Below, one piece after another: positions 48,082-57,490 of a stretch of 64,000 nucleotides of DNA (its first letter is position 1; every line of letters begins with the position of its first letter). Below the pieces are notes generated by a model. It saw only the letters and a list, made by a program, of their open reading frames with translations. It was not told the DNA's origin and did not search any database. A program made the position numbers and the translations under genes. Source of the stretch: Acinetobacter ihumii (GTDB taxonomy: Bacteria; Pseudomonadota; Gammaproteobacteria; Pseudomonadales; Moraxellaceae); assembly GCF_900625095.1 (NCBI RefSeq), contig NZ_LR130760.1, forward strand, positions 1,729,455 through 1,793,454, in the 5' to 3' direction.

Positions 48082-48714
48082 TTATTTTTTATTTACAGCA
48101 GCATCTGCATCTGGTTTAAAGTTAGCAATTGCTTTATCCAGATTTCCACCATTACGTTGTACAGTTGAGGCAAACTGATTGCGGAACTGTAAACCTAAAT
48201 CGATACCTGACACATTGATGTTACGGATTTTCCACTGGCTTCCTGCATCAGCAAGCTGGAAAGATACCGGAATTTTCTCACCCTTGTTATTAAAATCAAT
48301 AGTCACCACAGGATTACGACTGCCCGTTTCCTTGTAAGGACGCATGCTATAGCTTTGATTGCTATATTTAGCGAACGCAGTACCATAGTTTTCAATTAAG
48401 GTTTCGCGGAAGTTCTTTTCAAACTGAGCGCGTTGAGCTGCTGTACTGTTCTGATTAGTCGCATAAGTACCCATGACAATACGGGTAAACGCCTGCGAGT
48501 CAATGTACGGATCAAGGTTTTGGCGCACAATCGCTTTCACGGCTGCCGGGTTATTTTGCAGCTTGGCATGATCAGCTTGTAAACGTGAAATAAAATTATC
48601 TGCCACACGTTTAATAAATGCTGGCGGTGCTTCACTTGGTGCTGCAAACGCAGTGCCTGCAATAAGTGTTGATAGCACACTGGCTGTAAGGGTTTGCTTA
48701 AACAATGTATTCAC
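48082..48714 (-). CDS. mlaC: Periplasmic phospholipid-binding protein MlaC
   Basis: 210 residues with a signal peptide ending in AGTAFAA. It shuttles phospholipid between the outer-membrane MlaA complex and the inner-membrane MlaFEDB complex. The Tol-Ttg2-type fold is suggested by QNLDPYIDSQAFTRIVMG and FRETLIENYGTAFAKYSNQSY. Confidence 0.93.
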   Translation of the reverse strand: MNTLFKQTLTASVLSTLIAGTAFAAPSEAPPAFIKRVADNFISRLQADHAKLQNNPAAVKAIVRQNLDPYIDSQAFTRIVMGTYATNQNSTAAQRAQFEKNFRETLIENYGTAFAKYSNQSYSMRPYKETGSRNPVVTIDFNNKGEKIPVSFQLADAGSQWKIRNINVSGIDLGLQFRNQFASTVQRNGGNLDKAIANFKPDADAAVNKK

Positions 48715-48732
48715 TAGAATCGCTCCTATAAA

Positions 48733-49416
48733 TTATTCAACAAAAGAAGGAGTTGCATCATTTGATGCTGCCGCATGTTGCGACTCATCCGAACTTTGTG
48801 CTGTGCTATCTGATGATGTCTTGTTTGCACCACCTGTAATAAACTTGCTAATTAAGTCCTCAAGATCCATGGTTCCTTGAGTATTACTCATACTTTCACC
48901 ACGTTTGAGATAGTTAAATCCACCACCCGGTACAATTTTCAAGTATTTCTCACCCAACAAACCATTGGTCGCTACCATGATATAAGCATCCTCATCGATA
49001 TTGGTGATGGATTTCATGTTAGCGATTAGTTGCTGTTCCATTTCTTTTTGTTTTGCTGGATCTGCTTGTGTGTAATCTGAACTATACCGCAATTCTTCCA
49101 GTGCATTTTTCTCAACGGTCTTTAACTGCTCGGCATTAAATGAAGTCAATTTACCATCCAGATCAAAATTCACCGTTGCCAAACGCGTCACAGGATCAAG
49201 TGTAATCGACTCAACTCGTCCCACGGTAACACCGCTCATGGTCACTTTTGCGCGTGGTTTTAAACCATTGACGTTGTCAAAATTGGCCGTCATTTTATAG
49301 CTTTCATTCAGGTTGGTGCCGACCAGACCACTGACTTTCATTGCCAGAAAGAACAACGCCACAGCAAAGATAATGACAAATATACCGACGGCCAGCTCAC
49401 TAGTACGTGACTTCAT
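48733..49416 (-). CDS. mlaD: MCE-domain protein MlaD
   Basis: 227 residues. One N-terminal membrane helix (LAVGIFVIIFAVALFFLAM) is followed by an MCE domain with NVNGLKPRAKVTMSGVTVG and the hydrophobic pore loop ATNGLLGEKYLKI. It is longer than Escherichia coli MlaD (about 183), with an insert of some 45 residues between those two motifs (EQLKTVEKNALEELRYSSDY and the following stretch) and an Asp/Ser-rich tail. The ATG overlaps the mlaE stop (TAATG). An upstream start in the same frame would lie inside mlaE and is rejected. Confidence 0.93.
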   Translation of the reverse strand: MKSRTSELAVGIFVIIFAVALFFLAMKVSGLVGTNLNESYKMTANFDNVNGLKPRAKVTMSGVTVGRVESITLDPVTRLATVNFDLDGKLTSFNAEQLKTVEKNALEELRYSSDYTQADPAKQKEMEQQLIANMKSITNIDEDAYIMVATNGLLGEKYLKIVPGGGFNYLKRGESMSNTQGTMDLEDLISKFITGGANKTSSDSTAQSSDESQHAAASNDATPSFVE

Positions 49417-50195
49417 TAAACACCTCCGAACATGACCGCAGTCAACACAAAATCGAAACCTAAAACACACAGCGAAGAATACACCACGGTACGTGTTGTG
49501 GATGTCGCTATTCCCTCTGATGTCGGCTCACAGGCATAACCCTGATACACCGCAATCCATGTACAAATCAGTGCAAAAACAATACTTTTAATAATGGTTC
49601 CATTAAAAATATCGTGCATAAACTGAATTGAACTTTGCATGCCACTCCAGAACGACCCGTCATCGGCACCCAAAAAATCAACCCCAACAATTTTCCCGCC
49701 AAAAATACCAATCGCAGCAAAAATAATAGAAAGCATTGGCAGGCTGACAATACCCGCCCATAGACGTGGTGAAACCACACGTTTGAGTGGATCCACCCCA
49801 ATCATTTCCATACTGGAAAGTTGCTCGGTGGCTTTCATAAGACCAATTTCAGCCGTTAAGGCAGAACCAGCGCGACCTGCAAATAACAAAGCCGCAACCA
49901 CAGGTGCCAGCTCGCGCAACAAAGTAAGCGCAATGGCTGTGCCTAACATCGCCTCGCTACCGAAAGTGACCAGAATGTTATACATCTGCAAGCCTAGCAC
50001 TGCACCGATGAACAAGCCTGAAACTGCGATAATCAGTAAGGACATGACTCCTACTCGATACATCTGATAGACAAAGCGACCAAAACCACCAGCAGAAGGA
50101 AGAGAGAAGATAATTTGCAACAACATGGTGGTGGCAACACCAATCCCTCTGATCCGTTCAATAACGAGTCTACCTAACCATGCAATTGCATTCAT
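49416..50195 (-). CDS. mlaE: ABC transporter permease MlaE
   Basis: 259 residues with five or six hydrophobic helices and the family segment LTLLRELAPVVAALLFAGRAGSALTAEIG. It forms the membrane core of the Mla complex. Overlaps of 1 base with mlaD and 4 bases with mlaF show tight coupling. Confidence 0.94.
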   Translation of the reverse strand: MNAIAWLGRLVIERIRGIGVATTMLLQIIFSLPSAGGFGRFVYQMYRVGVMSLLIIAVSGLFIGAVLGLQMYNILVTFGSEAMLGTAIALTLLRELAPVVAALLFAGRAGSALTAEIGLMKATEQLSSMEMIGVDPLKRVVSPRLWAGIVSLPMLSIIFAAIGIFGGKIVGVDFLGADDGSFWSGMQSSIQFMHDIFNGTIIKSIVFALICTWIAVYQGYACEPTSEGIATSTTRTVVYSSLCVLGFDFVLTAVMFGGV

Positions 50196-51010
50196 GGATG
50201 TACCTCGTGATTTAAATAAGCCTGATGACTAAATTGATACTCAACAGGACCTTCAACAGAGCCTGTTAAAAATTGTTTTACGAATGGCGAAGCATTTTCC
50301 TGCAATTGTGCTGGTGTACCTTCACCCTGAATTTTTCCTTCAGCAATCACATAAATGTAATCGGAAATCTCCAGCGTTTCTGCGACATCATGTGAGACAA
50401 TAATCGTGGTCAAATCCAAGGCTTCACGTAATGAACGAATCAAACGCGTCAACACACCTTTTACAATCGGATCTTGGCCAGCAAAGGGTTCGTCATACAT
50501 AATTAAATCAGGATCAAGTGCAATCGCACGTGCCAATGCAACCCTTCGATTCATACCACCTGAAAGCTCGCTAGGCATTAATTGCTCTGCACCGCGTAAA
50601 CCAACAGACTCCAGTTTTAAGCCCACCAGTTCTGCAATTAAATGCTCAGGTAAATGCGTATGCGCACGAATCGGGAACGCAACATTCTCATAAACCGACA
50701 TATCGGTAAACAATGCGCCACTTTGAAATAACATGCCCATTCGCGCCCGAGCTGTAAATAACTCCTGACGAGACATACTCGCAATGTCTTTACCATCGAG
50801 TAAAACCTCACCACGATCAGGGGTTAATTGCCCACCGATGAGACGTAACAATGTAGTTTTACCTGTTCCTGATGGTCCCATAATGCCTGTGATTTGACCA
50901 CGTCGGATGGATAAATCAACATTGTCATAAATGACACGCTCTCCACGATTAAAACTCAGGTTTTTTACTTCAATCAATGCCTGAGCCGTCGAAAGTGTTG
51001 GATTATTCAT
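50192..51010 (-). CDS. mlaF: ABC transporter ATPase MlaF
   Basis: 272 residues. Walker A GPSGTGKTTLL near 48-58, the signature LSGGMNRRVALARAI, and Walker B DLIMYDEPFAGQDPI. It drives the Mla phospholipid transporter. The ATG at 51010 gives the family start; an upstream ATG at 51055 in the same frame adds 15 atypical residues. First gene of mlaFEDCB. Confidence 0.95.
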   Translation of the reverse strand: MNNPTLSTAQALIEVKNLSFNRGERVIYDNVDLSIRRGQITGIMGPSGTGKTTLLRLIGGQLTPDRGEVLLDGKDIASMSRQELFTARARMGMLFQSGALFTDMSVYENVAFPIRAHTHLPEHLIAELVGLKLESVGLRGAEQLMPSELSGGMNRRVALARAIALDPDLIMYDEPFAGQDPIVKGVLTRLIRSLREALDLTTIIVSHDVAETLEISDYIYVIAEGKIQGEGTPAQLQENASPFVKQFLTGSVEGPVEYQFSHQAYLNHEVHP

Positions 51011-51099
51011 CGCAGTATTTGTTCCTGCATATTTTAAGCTCGCATAATATAGCATTGAATGTGCATTGGATTCTTGTCATTTAACAATGAAACGACCAA

Positions 51100-51288
51100 T
51101 TACTTGGTCAATTGAATTTGATTATTTTGATCAGGTTGTGATGCATTTATGCCTGAAAGATTGTGCTGTTCTAAATAAAAACTATATGAAAAGTAAAGCG
51201 CGTTTCCAATCACCAGCACCGCACAAAGTTGCGGTAGGTTAAAACCACGCAATTTATTTTTGAGCCATGTTGTGAAATCTTGTTTCAT
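51100..51288 (-). CDS. Small membrane protein of unknown function
   Basis: 62 residues: a basic N-terminus (KQDFTTWLKNKLRGFN), one transmembrane helix near 20-38 (CAVLVIGNALYFSYSFYL), and a polar Asn/Gln-rich tail. No family recognised. It lies 89 bases upstream of mlaF on the same strand and could be co-transcribed with it. Confidence 0.6.
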   Translation of the reverse strand: MKQDFTTWLKNKLRGFNLPQLCAVLVIGNALYFSYSFYLEQHNLSGINASQPDQNNQIQLTK

Positions 51289-51346
51289 ACCAAATAAATT
51301 TGAACTGTTTCACATATTATATCTTTTATGTAAAATTTATTACAAC

Positions 51347-51377
51347 AAAAAACCGATGCCTAGGCATCGGTTTTTTT
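51347..51377 (-). terminator. Terminator of the DEAD-box helicase gene
   Basis: The palindrome CCGATGCCTAGGCATCGG flanked by A and T runs, 20 bases beyond the helicase stop. Symmetric, so it could work both ways. Confidence 0.9.
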
Positions 51378-51397
51378 ACGATTAAATCGATGTGGTC

Positions 51398-53326
51398 TTA
51401 ACGATCATTTTTACGTGAACGGTCACGACCAAAACTTTCTTCGTTTACACCGCGACGTGGACGGTCTTCACCAAAACGCTTTGGACGATCTTCACCACCG
51501 AAACTACGTTTAGGACGATCCTCACCAAATGAACGTTGTGGACGGTCACCAAAACCACCTTCACGACGCGCTGGACGATCACCGAAATCACGTTTCGGAC
51601 GATCACCAAAGCCACCTTCGCGACGTGGTTTATAATCTACGCGGTTACCACGGTTGTCATCATTGGCATCGAAACGCGGTTTATCATTGAAACCACCTTC
51701 ACGGCGCGGACGGTCTGAATTGAACTCGCGACGTGGACGGTCTTCAACACCGAAGCTACGTTTTGGACGGTCGTCAAAACCACCTTCGCGACGCGCTGGA
51801 CGGTCACCGAAATCACGTTTTGGACGATCACCAAAGCCACCTTCACGGCGTGGACGATCTTCGCCACCAAAGCTACGCTTTGGACGGTCATCAAAACCAC
51901 CTTCGCGACGTGGACGATCTGAATTAAACTCGCGACGCGGACGATCTTCACCACCAAATGCAGGACGTTCACCACGTGGCTTATCATCAAAGCTACGACG
52001 TGGACGGTCTTCACCACGACCACCATCACGACGTTTAAAGTTGCTTTCGCCTTCAAAACGACGACCGCCACCAAAACCACCGCGACCACCGTCACGACGA
52101 CCACCGCCATTACCACTGCGGCCACGACCACCACCATCACGACCTGAACGTGCAGGAGGTGGAGATGGCTCTAAACCTTCAATTTCAGACACACTTAAAC
52201 GTGCTTCTAAATAATCTTCAAGGGCACGGATTTTTCCGCGCTCACGATAAGTCGCCAAAGTAATCGCTTGACCAGTACGACCTGCACGACCTGTACGACC
52301 AATACGGTGTACATAGTCTTCGTGTTTCATTGGTAAACCAAAGTTAATCACGTGAGAAATGGTCGGTACGTCTAAACCACGTGCAGCAACGTCAGTTGCC
52401 ACCAAGATTTTAGCTTTACCTTCACGAATGCTACGTAAACGGCGGTTACGCACGGTTTGTGGCATCGCACCATGAAGCGCAACCACTGAATGACCCGCTT
52501 CTGCAAGCTCTTCAGCAAGCATATCGGTATCTTCTTGCGTGCTTGCAAAAACAACAGCCTGATCTAGATTTTCATCGCTTAACCAATGAGTCAACAATTT
52601 TTTCTTGTGCTCAAAACCATCAGTCCAGTGTAAAGTCTGGGTAATGTCCGTGTTGGTTGAATGACCTGTTTCAATCGCAATACGCATTGGATCTTGCATC
52701 ATGCATTCAGCAAGACGAATAATACGATCAGCAAATGTCGCAGAGAACATTAGCGTTTGCTTACGGTTTGCAGCCAACTCATTAATCGCTTCAAGATCTT
52801 CAGAGAAACCAAGATCAAGCATACGATCGGCTTCATCGACAATCAACGCATCTACTTTGTCTAATTTAATTTGACGACGATTTACTAAATCCAACAAACG
52901 ACCTGGAGTGGCAACAACCACTTGCGCGCCTTTTAATTGTTGAATTTGTTTTGCAAATGGCATACCGCCCATAATTGCAGCAATACGAACACCTTTCATG
53001 TGACGTACAAATGCAATGGCATCTTGACTCACTTGTTGAGCCAATTCACGAGTAGGTGAAATCACCAAGATATTCGGTTGAGTCACTGCTTTCATGCGCT
53101 CTTTAAATGGCACAAAAGTGTCTTGACCCGCAAGTGCATGTAATGTTGGTAATAAAAATGCTGCTGTTTTACCAGAACCTGTTTGGCTAGAGACTAAAAG
53201 GTCTTTACCTTCAATAGCGGCTGGAATCGCTTGTTCTTGCACTGGAGTTGGTGAAGTAAACCCAAGATCCTGTAGTGCTTGTTGTAAAGATTCATGTAGA
53301 GAGAAATCGGCAAAAGTTTTGCTCAT
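51398..53326 (-). CDS. DEAD-box RNA helicase with long Arg/Gly-rich repeat tail
   Basis: 642 residues. Core helicase motifs: Q motif TSPTPVQEQAIPAA, Walker A SQTGSGKT near 49, VDEAD, SAT, and HRIGRTGRAGRTG near 335. From about residue 394 the protein is an Arg/Gly/Asp/Pro-rich tail of some 245 residues with repeats of the form DRPRREGGFGDRPKR. RhlE and related cold-shock helicases have basic tails, but rarely this long. The ATG at 53326 is preferred over an ATG four codons upstream. The gene has a predicted leader of about 270 bases. Confidence 0.92.
   Translation of the reverse strand: MSKTFADFSLHESLQQALQDLGFTSPTPVQEQAIPAAIEGKDLLVSSQTGSGKTAAFLLPTLHALAGQDTFVPFKERMKAVTQPNILVISPTRELAQQVSQDAIAFVRHMKGVRIAAIMGGMPFAKQIQQLKGAQVVVATPGRLLDLVNRRQIKLDKVDALIVDEADRMLDLGFSEDLEAINELAANRKQTLMFSATFADRIIRLAECMMQDPMRIAIETGHSTNTDITQTLHWTDGFEHKKKLLTHWLSDENLDQAVVFASTQEDTDMLAEELAEAGHSVVALHGAMPQTVRNRRLRSIREGKAKILVATDVAARGLDVPTISHVINFGLPMKHEDYVHRIGRTGRAGRTGQAITLATYRERGKIRALEDYLEARLSVSEIEGLEPSPPPARSGRDGGGRGRSGNGGGRRDGGRGGFGGGRRFEGESNFKRRDGGRGEDRPRRSFDDKPRGERPAFGGEDRPRREFNSDRPRREGGFDDRPKRSFGGEDRPRREGGFGDRPKRDFGDRPARREGGFDDRPKRSFGVEDRPRREFNSDRPRREGGFNDKPRFDANDDNRGNRVDYKPRREGGFGDRPKRDFGDRPARREGGFGDRPQRSFGEDRPKRSFGGEDRPKRFGEDRPRRGVNEESFGRDRSRKNDR
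51410..52147 (-). repeat. Degenerate coding repeats in the helicase tail
   Basis: Units of about 30-45 bases encode variants of DRPRREGGF, DRPKRSFGGE and DFGDRPAR. The longest similar blocks recur three or more times. The repeats are in frame and part of the helicase gene. Confidence 0.85.
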
Positions 53327-53606
53327 AGAGAGTCTCACCCTGATGGGTGCTCCATTTTAATAAATACAAATATGGACATCGACAAAAGGCGGCACGGCAT
53401 CTTAGCCTGAATAATTTGATATTCAGCAGCAATCCGAATAACGACGATGTGGACTATACGCACGCATGATTACGGCCGCAACCTGAAGAATCGCTGAGCG
53501 ATTGGGGCGCAAGATATGGTCCTCTCTATGGACAGCGTGCGCATACAATGAATAGAACAGAATGTTCAGGTAATGAACGGAAATTTAAGTGCGTGGCGAG
53601 AGTATA
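53327..53606 (-). promoter_or_regulatory. Promoter and long leader of the helicase gene
   Basis: A promoter at 53601-53628 on the minus strand: GTGACT, 16-base spacer, TATACT. Transcription would start near 53594, leaving a leader of about 270 bases. CACCC and GGGTG at 53336-53349 form a stem that contains the likely ribosome-binding site GGTGAG just before the ATG. A second stem, AATCGC/GCGATT, lies near 53484-53500. Long structured leaders are known for cold-shock helicases and csp genes. Confidence 0.5.
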
Positions 53607-53730
53607 ACAGAAAGTTTTTAAAAGTCACCTTTTTTCACGAAAATAATAAAAATGGCATGTTTAAGTTTTGTAGAATGAGTTTTTTTTAATAACCGACGCA
53701 TAAATCCAACAATACTTCCCGCGATAAATT
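53607..53730. other. AT-rich spacer between divergent genes
   Basis: Should contain the promoter of the tandem membrane-protein genes. No confident promoter or gene is visible. Confidence 0.3.
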
Positions 53731-54189
53731 ATGAAAAATCATTATCTCATCACTTTCTTTAAGATCAATCGACTGATTTTAAATATGTTGAACTCTGGAG
53801 CTTTCCTTTTAATAGCATGGTTCTTTTCCAGTCTTTATATCATTTATCTGGGCTTTAAGCCTTATCGTGTTTTTGCTAAAGAGGAGCTACAGACGAACTA
53901 CCCTATCAATGGTGTTATTTTAACCTTAGTTCTTTCTTCTATTTACTATGTATATGCTTTTTTCAATAAAATTTTTCTAGCACAGCATGTTGCTACTTAT
54001 TCTCAATACCTTAGCAAATCCTGCATCATTATTTTCTTGCTATACATGATATGTATGGGAGCAATGCACTCTCCACCCTATTGGTACAGATTATTTATTA
54101 ATCTTGCTGTGCTGAGTATTTGTCATTTTATCGTTTACCCCATCCTGTTTTTCATCGATAAATTTATGGGAGCAAAATACCTTGCCTAA
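53731..54189 (+). CDS. Four-helix membrane protein, tandem paralog 1
   Basis: 152 residues, unrecognised. Hydrophobic helices at about 22-41, 61-79, 97-113 and 121-143. Two segments recur in the next gene: YPINGVILTLVLSSIYY near 57-73 and GAMHSPPYW at 110-118. No ribosome-binding site is evident ahead of the ATG, so the start is uncertain; a later ATG at residue 19 is possible. The gene is AT-rich. It overlaps the next gene by 8 bases. Confidence 0.7.
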   Translation: MKNHYLITFFKINRLILNMLNSGAFLLIAWFFSSLYIIYLGFKPYRVFAKEELQTNYPINGVILTLVLSSIYYVYAFFNKIFLAQHVATYSQYLSKSCIIIFLLYMICMGAMHSPPYWYRLFINLAVLSICHFIVYPILFFIDKFMGAKYLA

Positions 54190-54601
54190 CTTCATTAAGC
54201 AAAACCAGTCGATTCTAATCTTTTGGTTATTGGGATGTTTAAATATTATGAATCAAGGTCGACATCCAAATCACCACGTCTTATCCCATGAACCAGATAA
54301 AATTCAGGCCTATCCTACCGAAGGTGTTCTTTTCACCTGTGCCATTTTTTCGATTTATTTTATTGTGATTCTGCTATTTAAACTTTCAGCATTCACCACA
54401 AAGCATTCCTTTATTTCTTATTTTATTTGTACGCTAGTGGCTATTATGTTGTTTTTATTAGCAGGATTAGGTGCGATGCATACCCCACCCTATTGGGGAG
54501 CATTTATCATGAACACTTTATTTTTAGTCATCTTTCAATTTTTATCTTTCTTCACTTTATTTAAAAACAAAAAAAGGAATCGTGATAATACGATTCCTTA
54601 A
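54182..54601 (+). CDS. Four-helix membrane protein, tandem paralog 2
   Basis: 139 residues, unrecognised but clearly related to the gene before it: YPTEGVLFTCAIFSIYF near 44-60 and GAMHTPPYW at 97-105, with the same helix order. The likely start is a TTG at 54182 with GGGAG about 10 bases upstream. The last ten codons (KKRNRDNTIP) lie inside the terminator hairpin of the convergent suhB gene. Confidence 0.7.
   Translation: MPNFIKQNQSILIFWLLGCLNIMNQGRHPNHHVLSHEPDKIQAYPTEGVLFTCAIFSIYFIVILLFKLSAFTTKHSFISYFICTLVAIMLFLLAGLGAMHTPPYWGAFIMNTLFLVIFQFLSFFTLFKNKKRNRDNTIP
54563..54599 (-). terminator. Terminator of suhB
   Basis: Perfect 10-bp stem AAGGAATCGT/ACGATTCCTT with loop GATAAT, followed on the minus strand by a long T run. 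It lies inside the 3' end of the convergent membrane-protein gene. Confidence 0.9.
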
Positions 54602-54626
54602 AATAAATCAGCGAATACGATAAAAA

Positions 54627-55457
54627 TTATTTCGCCATTTCGCCCCAAGCTGGAACTACGGTTTGCATCAAAGGTTTTAACATTTTCAGTGAAGATGCCA
54701 GAACCTGACCATTTTCCATGGAGTCGTTACCACCACGTGCATCAACCACCACACCGCCTGCTTCTTTAACAATTAACTCGCCTGCCGCGATATCCCACGG
54801 TTTTAAACCCACTTCAAAGAAACCATCAAAGCGACCAGCTGCCACATAAGCCAAGTCCAATGCAGCAGAACCCGCACGACGAATATGTGCGCCCGCTTGA
54901 GTCACCGCCAATAAGGCAGCAAAATGTTGTTCTGCATAAGACACGATTTCGCCATTACGTTTGGCACGATACGGATGTCCAACCGCTAAAAAGGTATTTT
55001 CCAGACTATCACGGACATTCACACGGATACGACGCTGGTTCATGACCGCACCACGACCACGGCTAGCTGAAAATAATTCATCGCGGACTGGATCGTAAAT
55101 TACCCCATGTTGGGTAATACCTTTATGTTGCACAGCAATTGAGATGCAGAAATGAGGGAAACCATTGATAAAGTTTTGTGTGCCATCTAATGGATCAATC
55201 ACCCAACACCAATCGGCATCGTGACCTTTGCCTTCTTGCAGGCCAAATTCTTCGCCTAGAAAGCTGTGGTTCTTATAACTTTTACGTAAGGTATCAATAG
55301 TGAGTTGTTCCAAGTAACGATCAACACGTGTTACTGGACCTTCAATGCCTTTTTCTTCAACTTGTAGATCGAGCTTATGACGATTCTGATGCGCTTTTAA
55401 AAGCTCTTGACCAACTGTTTGAGCTGCACGCGCAGCCATGACCACCATAGGTTCCAT
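54627..55457 (-). CDS. suhB: Inositol monophosphatase family protein SuhB
   Basis: 276 residues. The metal-binding motif is DPLDGTQNFINGFPHF near 87-102, preceded by EEFG near 70, and the late motif PWDIAAGELIV completes the site. SuhB also takes part in NusB-NusE antitermination of rRNA transcription in Escherichia coli. Confidence 0.93.
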   Translation of the reverse strand: MEPMVVMAARAAQTVGQELLKAHQNRHKLDLQVEEKGIEGPVTRVDRYLEQLTIDTLRKSYKNHSFLGEEFGLQEGKGHDADWCWVIDPLDGTQNFINGFPHFCISIAVQHKGITQHGVIYDPVRDELFSASRGRGAVMNQRRIRVNVRDSLENTFLAVGHPYRAKRNGEIVSYAEQHFAALLAVTQAGAHIRRAGSAALDLAYVAAGRFDGFFEVGLKPWDIAAGELIVKEAGGVVVDARGGNDSMENGQVLASSLKMLKPLMQTVVPAWGEMAK

Positions 55458-55503
55458 TGAACACCCACTACAAATTTGAAGATTTTGACAAAGAATAATG
55501 CAT

Positions 55504-55539
55504 AAAAGCGCGCTAATTCTATCAAATTAGCGCGCTTTT
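55504..55539 (-). terminator. Terminator of dxs
   Basis: Perfect 15-bp stem AAAAGCGCGCTAATT/AATTAGCGCGCTTTT with a 6-base loop, 37 bases beyond the dxs stop. Probably the most stable hairpin in the window. Confidence 0.92.
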
Positions 55540-55576
55540 AGGTAAAAAATGTTAGGATTTTTTTTAGCGAAAGACC

Positions 55577-57490
55577 TTAAACAGTCTGTACAAGCTTTAA
55601 CCATACTTTTTCAATGGATTTTTGAATCCCTTCTGCATCAAGTCCACAACTTTGTAACATTTGTGCATGTGTCGCTTGTGGCATAAAACTGTCAGGTAAA
55701 CCGAGATTCAGCGTTGGCTTGAGAATTTGTGCTTTGGCGAAAAACTCATTCACAGCACTGCCCGCACCTGCCATAACTGCATGTTCTTCAACTGTGACAA
55801 ATAAGCTGGTTCTTGCAGTCAAATCACGAATGATTTGTTCATCCAAAGGTTTGACAAAACGCATGTTGACCACGCGTACACCAATATCATGAGTTTTGCT
55901 GAGTTGTTCAGCTGCTTCTATTGCTACGGTCACACGGCTACCAAACCCCAAAATACTGATTTGTTCCTCATATTCAGCATGGTATTCCGCCACAATTTCA
56001 GCTTTGCCTATTTCTAGGGTGGTCAATGTCTGCTGAATTTCAACGCCAACCCCATTGCCTCGTGGATAACGCACCGCCGCAGGACCAGCGTGTAAATATG
56101 CTGTATGCAACATTTGGCGGCATTCATTTTCATCTTTAGGCGCCATGATTACGATGTTCGGCACGGTACGCATATAGGCATAATCGTAAGCCCCTGCATG
56201 GGTTGGACCATCTTCACCGACCAAACCTGCACGATCAATACCAAAGGTCACATCCAAGTTTTGCAAGGCAACATCATGAATCAGTTGATCATAACCACGC
56301 TGTAAAAAGGTAGAGTAAATCGCGACCACAGGCTTTAAGCCTTCACACGCCATGCCCGCAGCCAATGTCACAGCATGTTGTTCAGCTATCGCGACATCGA
56401 AGAAACGTTCAGGATATTGTTTGGCGAATTTGACCATGCCCGAACCTTCACACATAGCCGGGGTAATGGCCAGAAGTCGATCATCCTGTGCAGCTTCATC
56501 GCAAAGCCACTGACCAAAAACATCGGAATATTTTGGTGGCAATTTCTTGCCGGGTACACTAGAAGTTGCTGATATTTTAGTAATGGCATGGTAGGTGATT
56601 GGATCTGCCTCAGCAGGCTCAAAGCCTTTGCCTTTTTTGGTATACACATGAACCAGACGCGGTCCTTTGCGTTTTTTCAATGCATTAAATACAGTGACCA
56701 AGTGCTCGACATCATGACCATCAAATGGACCAAAATAATCAAAGCCAATGGCTTTAAATAAGTTATCTGCGGCATCCGTAGCAGACTGATGCAAACGTGA
56801 GTTGTAAGTCCATTGTGGATGTGGCTGTACATAAGCCTCACCGTCATCATTAATGTTGACTGAATGACCATGTTCCCAAATGGCGGCCAAGTGTTTGGCA
56901 AAACCACCGGTGCTACAGGAAATTGACATATCATTGTCATTTAATACCACAATCAGATCTGCATCATGCGCCACAGCGTCGTTCATGGCTTCAAATGCCA
57001 TGCCTGCGGTCATGGCACCATCTCCTACAACACAGACCACTTCGCAAGGATTTTGCTGATAACGGCGCGCAAGTGACATGCCAAGTCCAGCCGAAATTGC
57101 AGTTGAGGAATGTCCAACACCAAAAGTGTCAAATACAGATTCTTCACGCGCTGGAAATGCAGCCAAGCCATGTTGTGCACGGATGCTATACAGTTGATCA
57201 CGGCGACCTGTCAAAGCTTTGTGTGGATAGGCCTGATGACCGACATCCCAAATCAAACGATCATGTGGCGTATTAAAACTGTAATGGAGGGCAACGGTGA
57301 GCTCAATCACGCCCAGATTTGCGCCAAAGTGTCCACCACTTTGTCCTGCCGCATATAAAATAAACTGACGCAACTCATCAGCCACTTGAGACAACTGGCC
57401 ATGCTCGAGCTGACGTAATTGTTGTGGATGATCAATCTCATCTAACAATGGCGTAACAGGGCGTTGAGTTGGTATTTCGGTATACAACAT
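55577..57490 (-). CDS. dxs: 1-deoxy-D-xylulose-5-phosphate synthase
   Basis: 637 residues. The thiamine diphosphate motif [15 protein letters not shown] starts near 153, and the transketolase segment [21 protein letters not shown] is present. It joins pyruvate and glyceraldehyde 3-phosphate, the first step of the MEP isoprenoid route. The ATG at 57490 is preferred over a TTG three codons upstream that lies too close to the ribosome-binding site. A TATAAT at 57694-57699 may be the minus 10 element, giving a leader near 200 bases. Confidence 0.96.
   Translation of the reverse strand: MLYTEIPTQRPVTPLLDEIDHPQQLRQLEHGQLSQVADELRQFILYAAGQSGGHFGANLGVIELTVALHYSFNTPHDRLIWDVGHQAYPHKALTGRRDQLYSIRAQHGLAAFPAREESVFDTFGVGHSSTAISAGLGMSLARRYQQNPCEVVCVVGDGAMTAGMAFEAMNDAVAHDADLIVVLNDNDMSISCSTGGFAKHLAAIWEHGHSVNINDDGEAYVQPHPQWTYNSRLHQSATDAADNLFKAIGFDYFGPFDGHDVEHLVTVFNALKKRKGPRLVHVYTKKGKGFEPAEADPITYHAITKISATSSVPGKKLPPKYSDVFGQWLCDEAAQDDRLLAITPAMCEGSGMVKFAKQYPERFFDVAIAEQHAVTLAAGMACEGLKPVVAIYSTFLQRGYDQLIHDVALQNLDVTFGIDRAGLVGEDGPTHAGAYDYAYMRTVPNIVIMAPKDENECRQMLHTAYLHAGPAAVRYPRGNGVGVEIQQTLTTLEIGKAEIVAEYHAEYEEQISILGFGSRVTVAIEAAEQLSKTHDIGVRVVNMRFVKPLDEQIIRDLTARTSLFVTVEEHAVMAGAGSAVNEFFAKAQILKPTLNLGLPDSFMPQATHAQMLQSCGLDAEGIQKSIEKVWLKLVQTV

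Noticed and set aside
49639..50067. 142-codon plus-strand ORF opposite mlaE
   Set aside because: Shadow of a conserved gene; no start signal.
51637..52140. 167-codon minus-strand Val-rich ORF
   Set aside because: Another shadow frame of the same repeats.
51410..52147. CRISPR-like spaced repeats
   Set aside because: The repeats are degenerate, in frame and encode the helicase tail; there are no uniform repeats with unique spacers.
51654..52214. 186-codon plus-strand ORF rich in Arg, Ser and Pro
   Set aside because: It is the antisense shadow of the repeat tail of the DEAD-box helicase; the repeats leave several frames open.
53731..54601. Toxin-antitoxin pair
   Set aside because: The two overlapping small genes are paralogs of each other and both are membrane proteins, unlike usual toxin-antitoxin modules.
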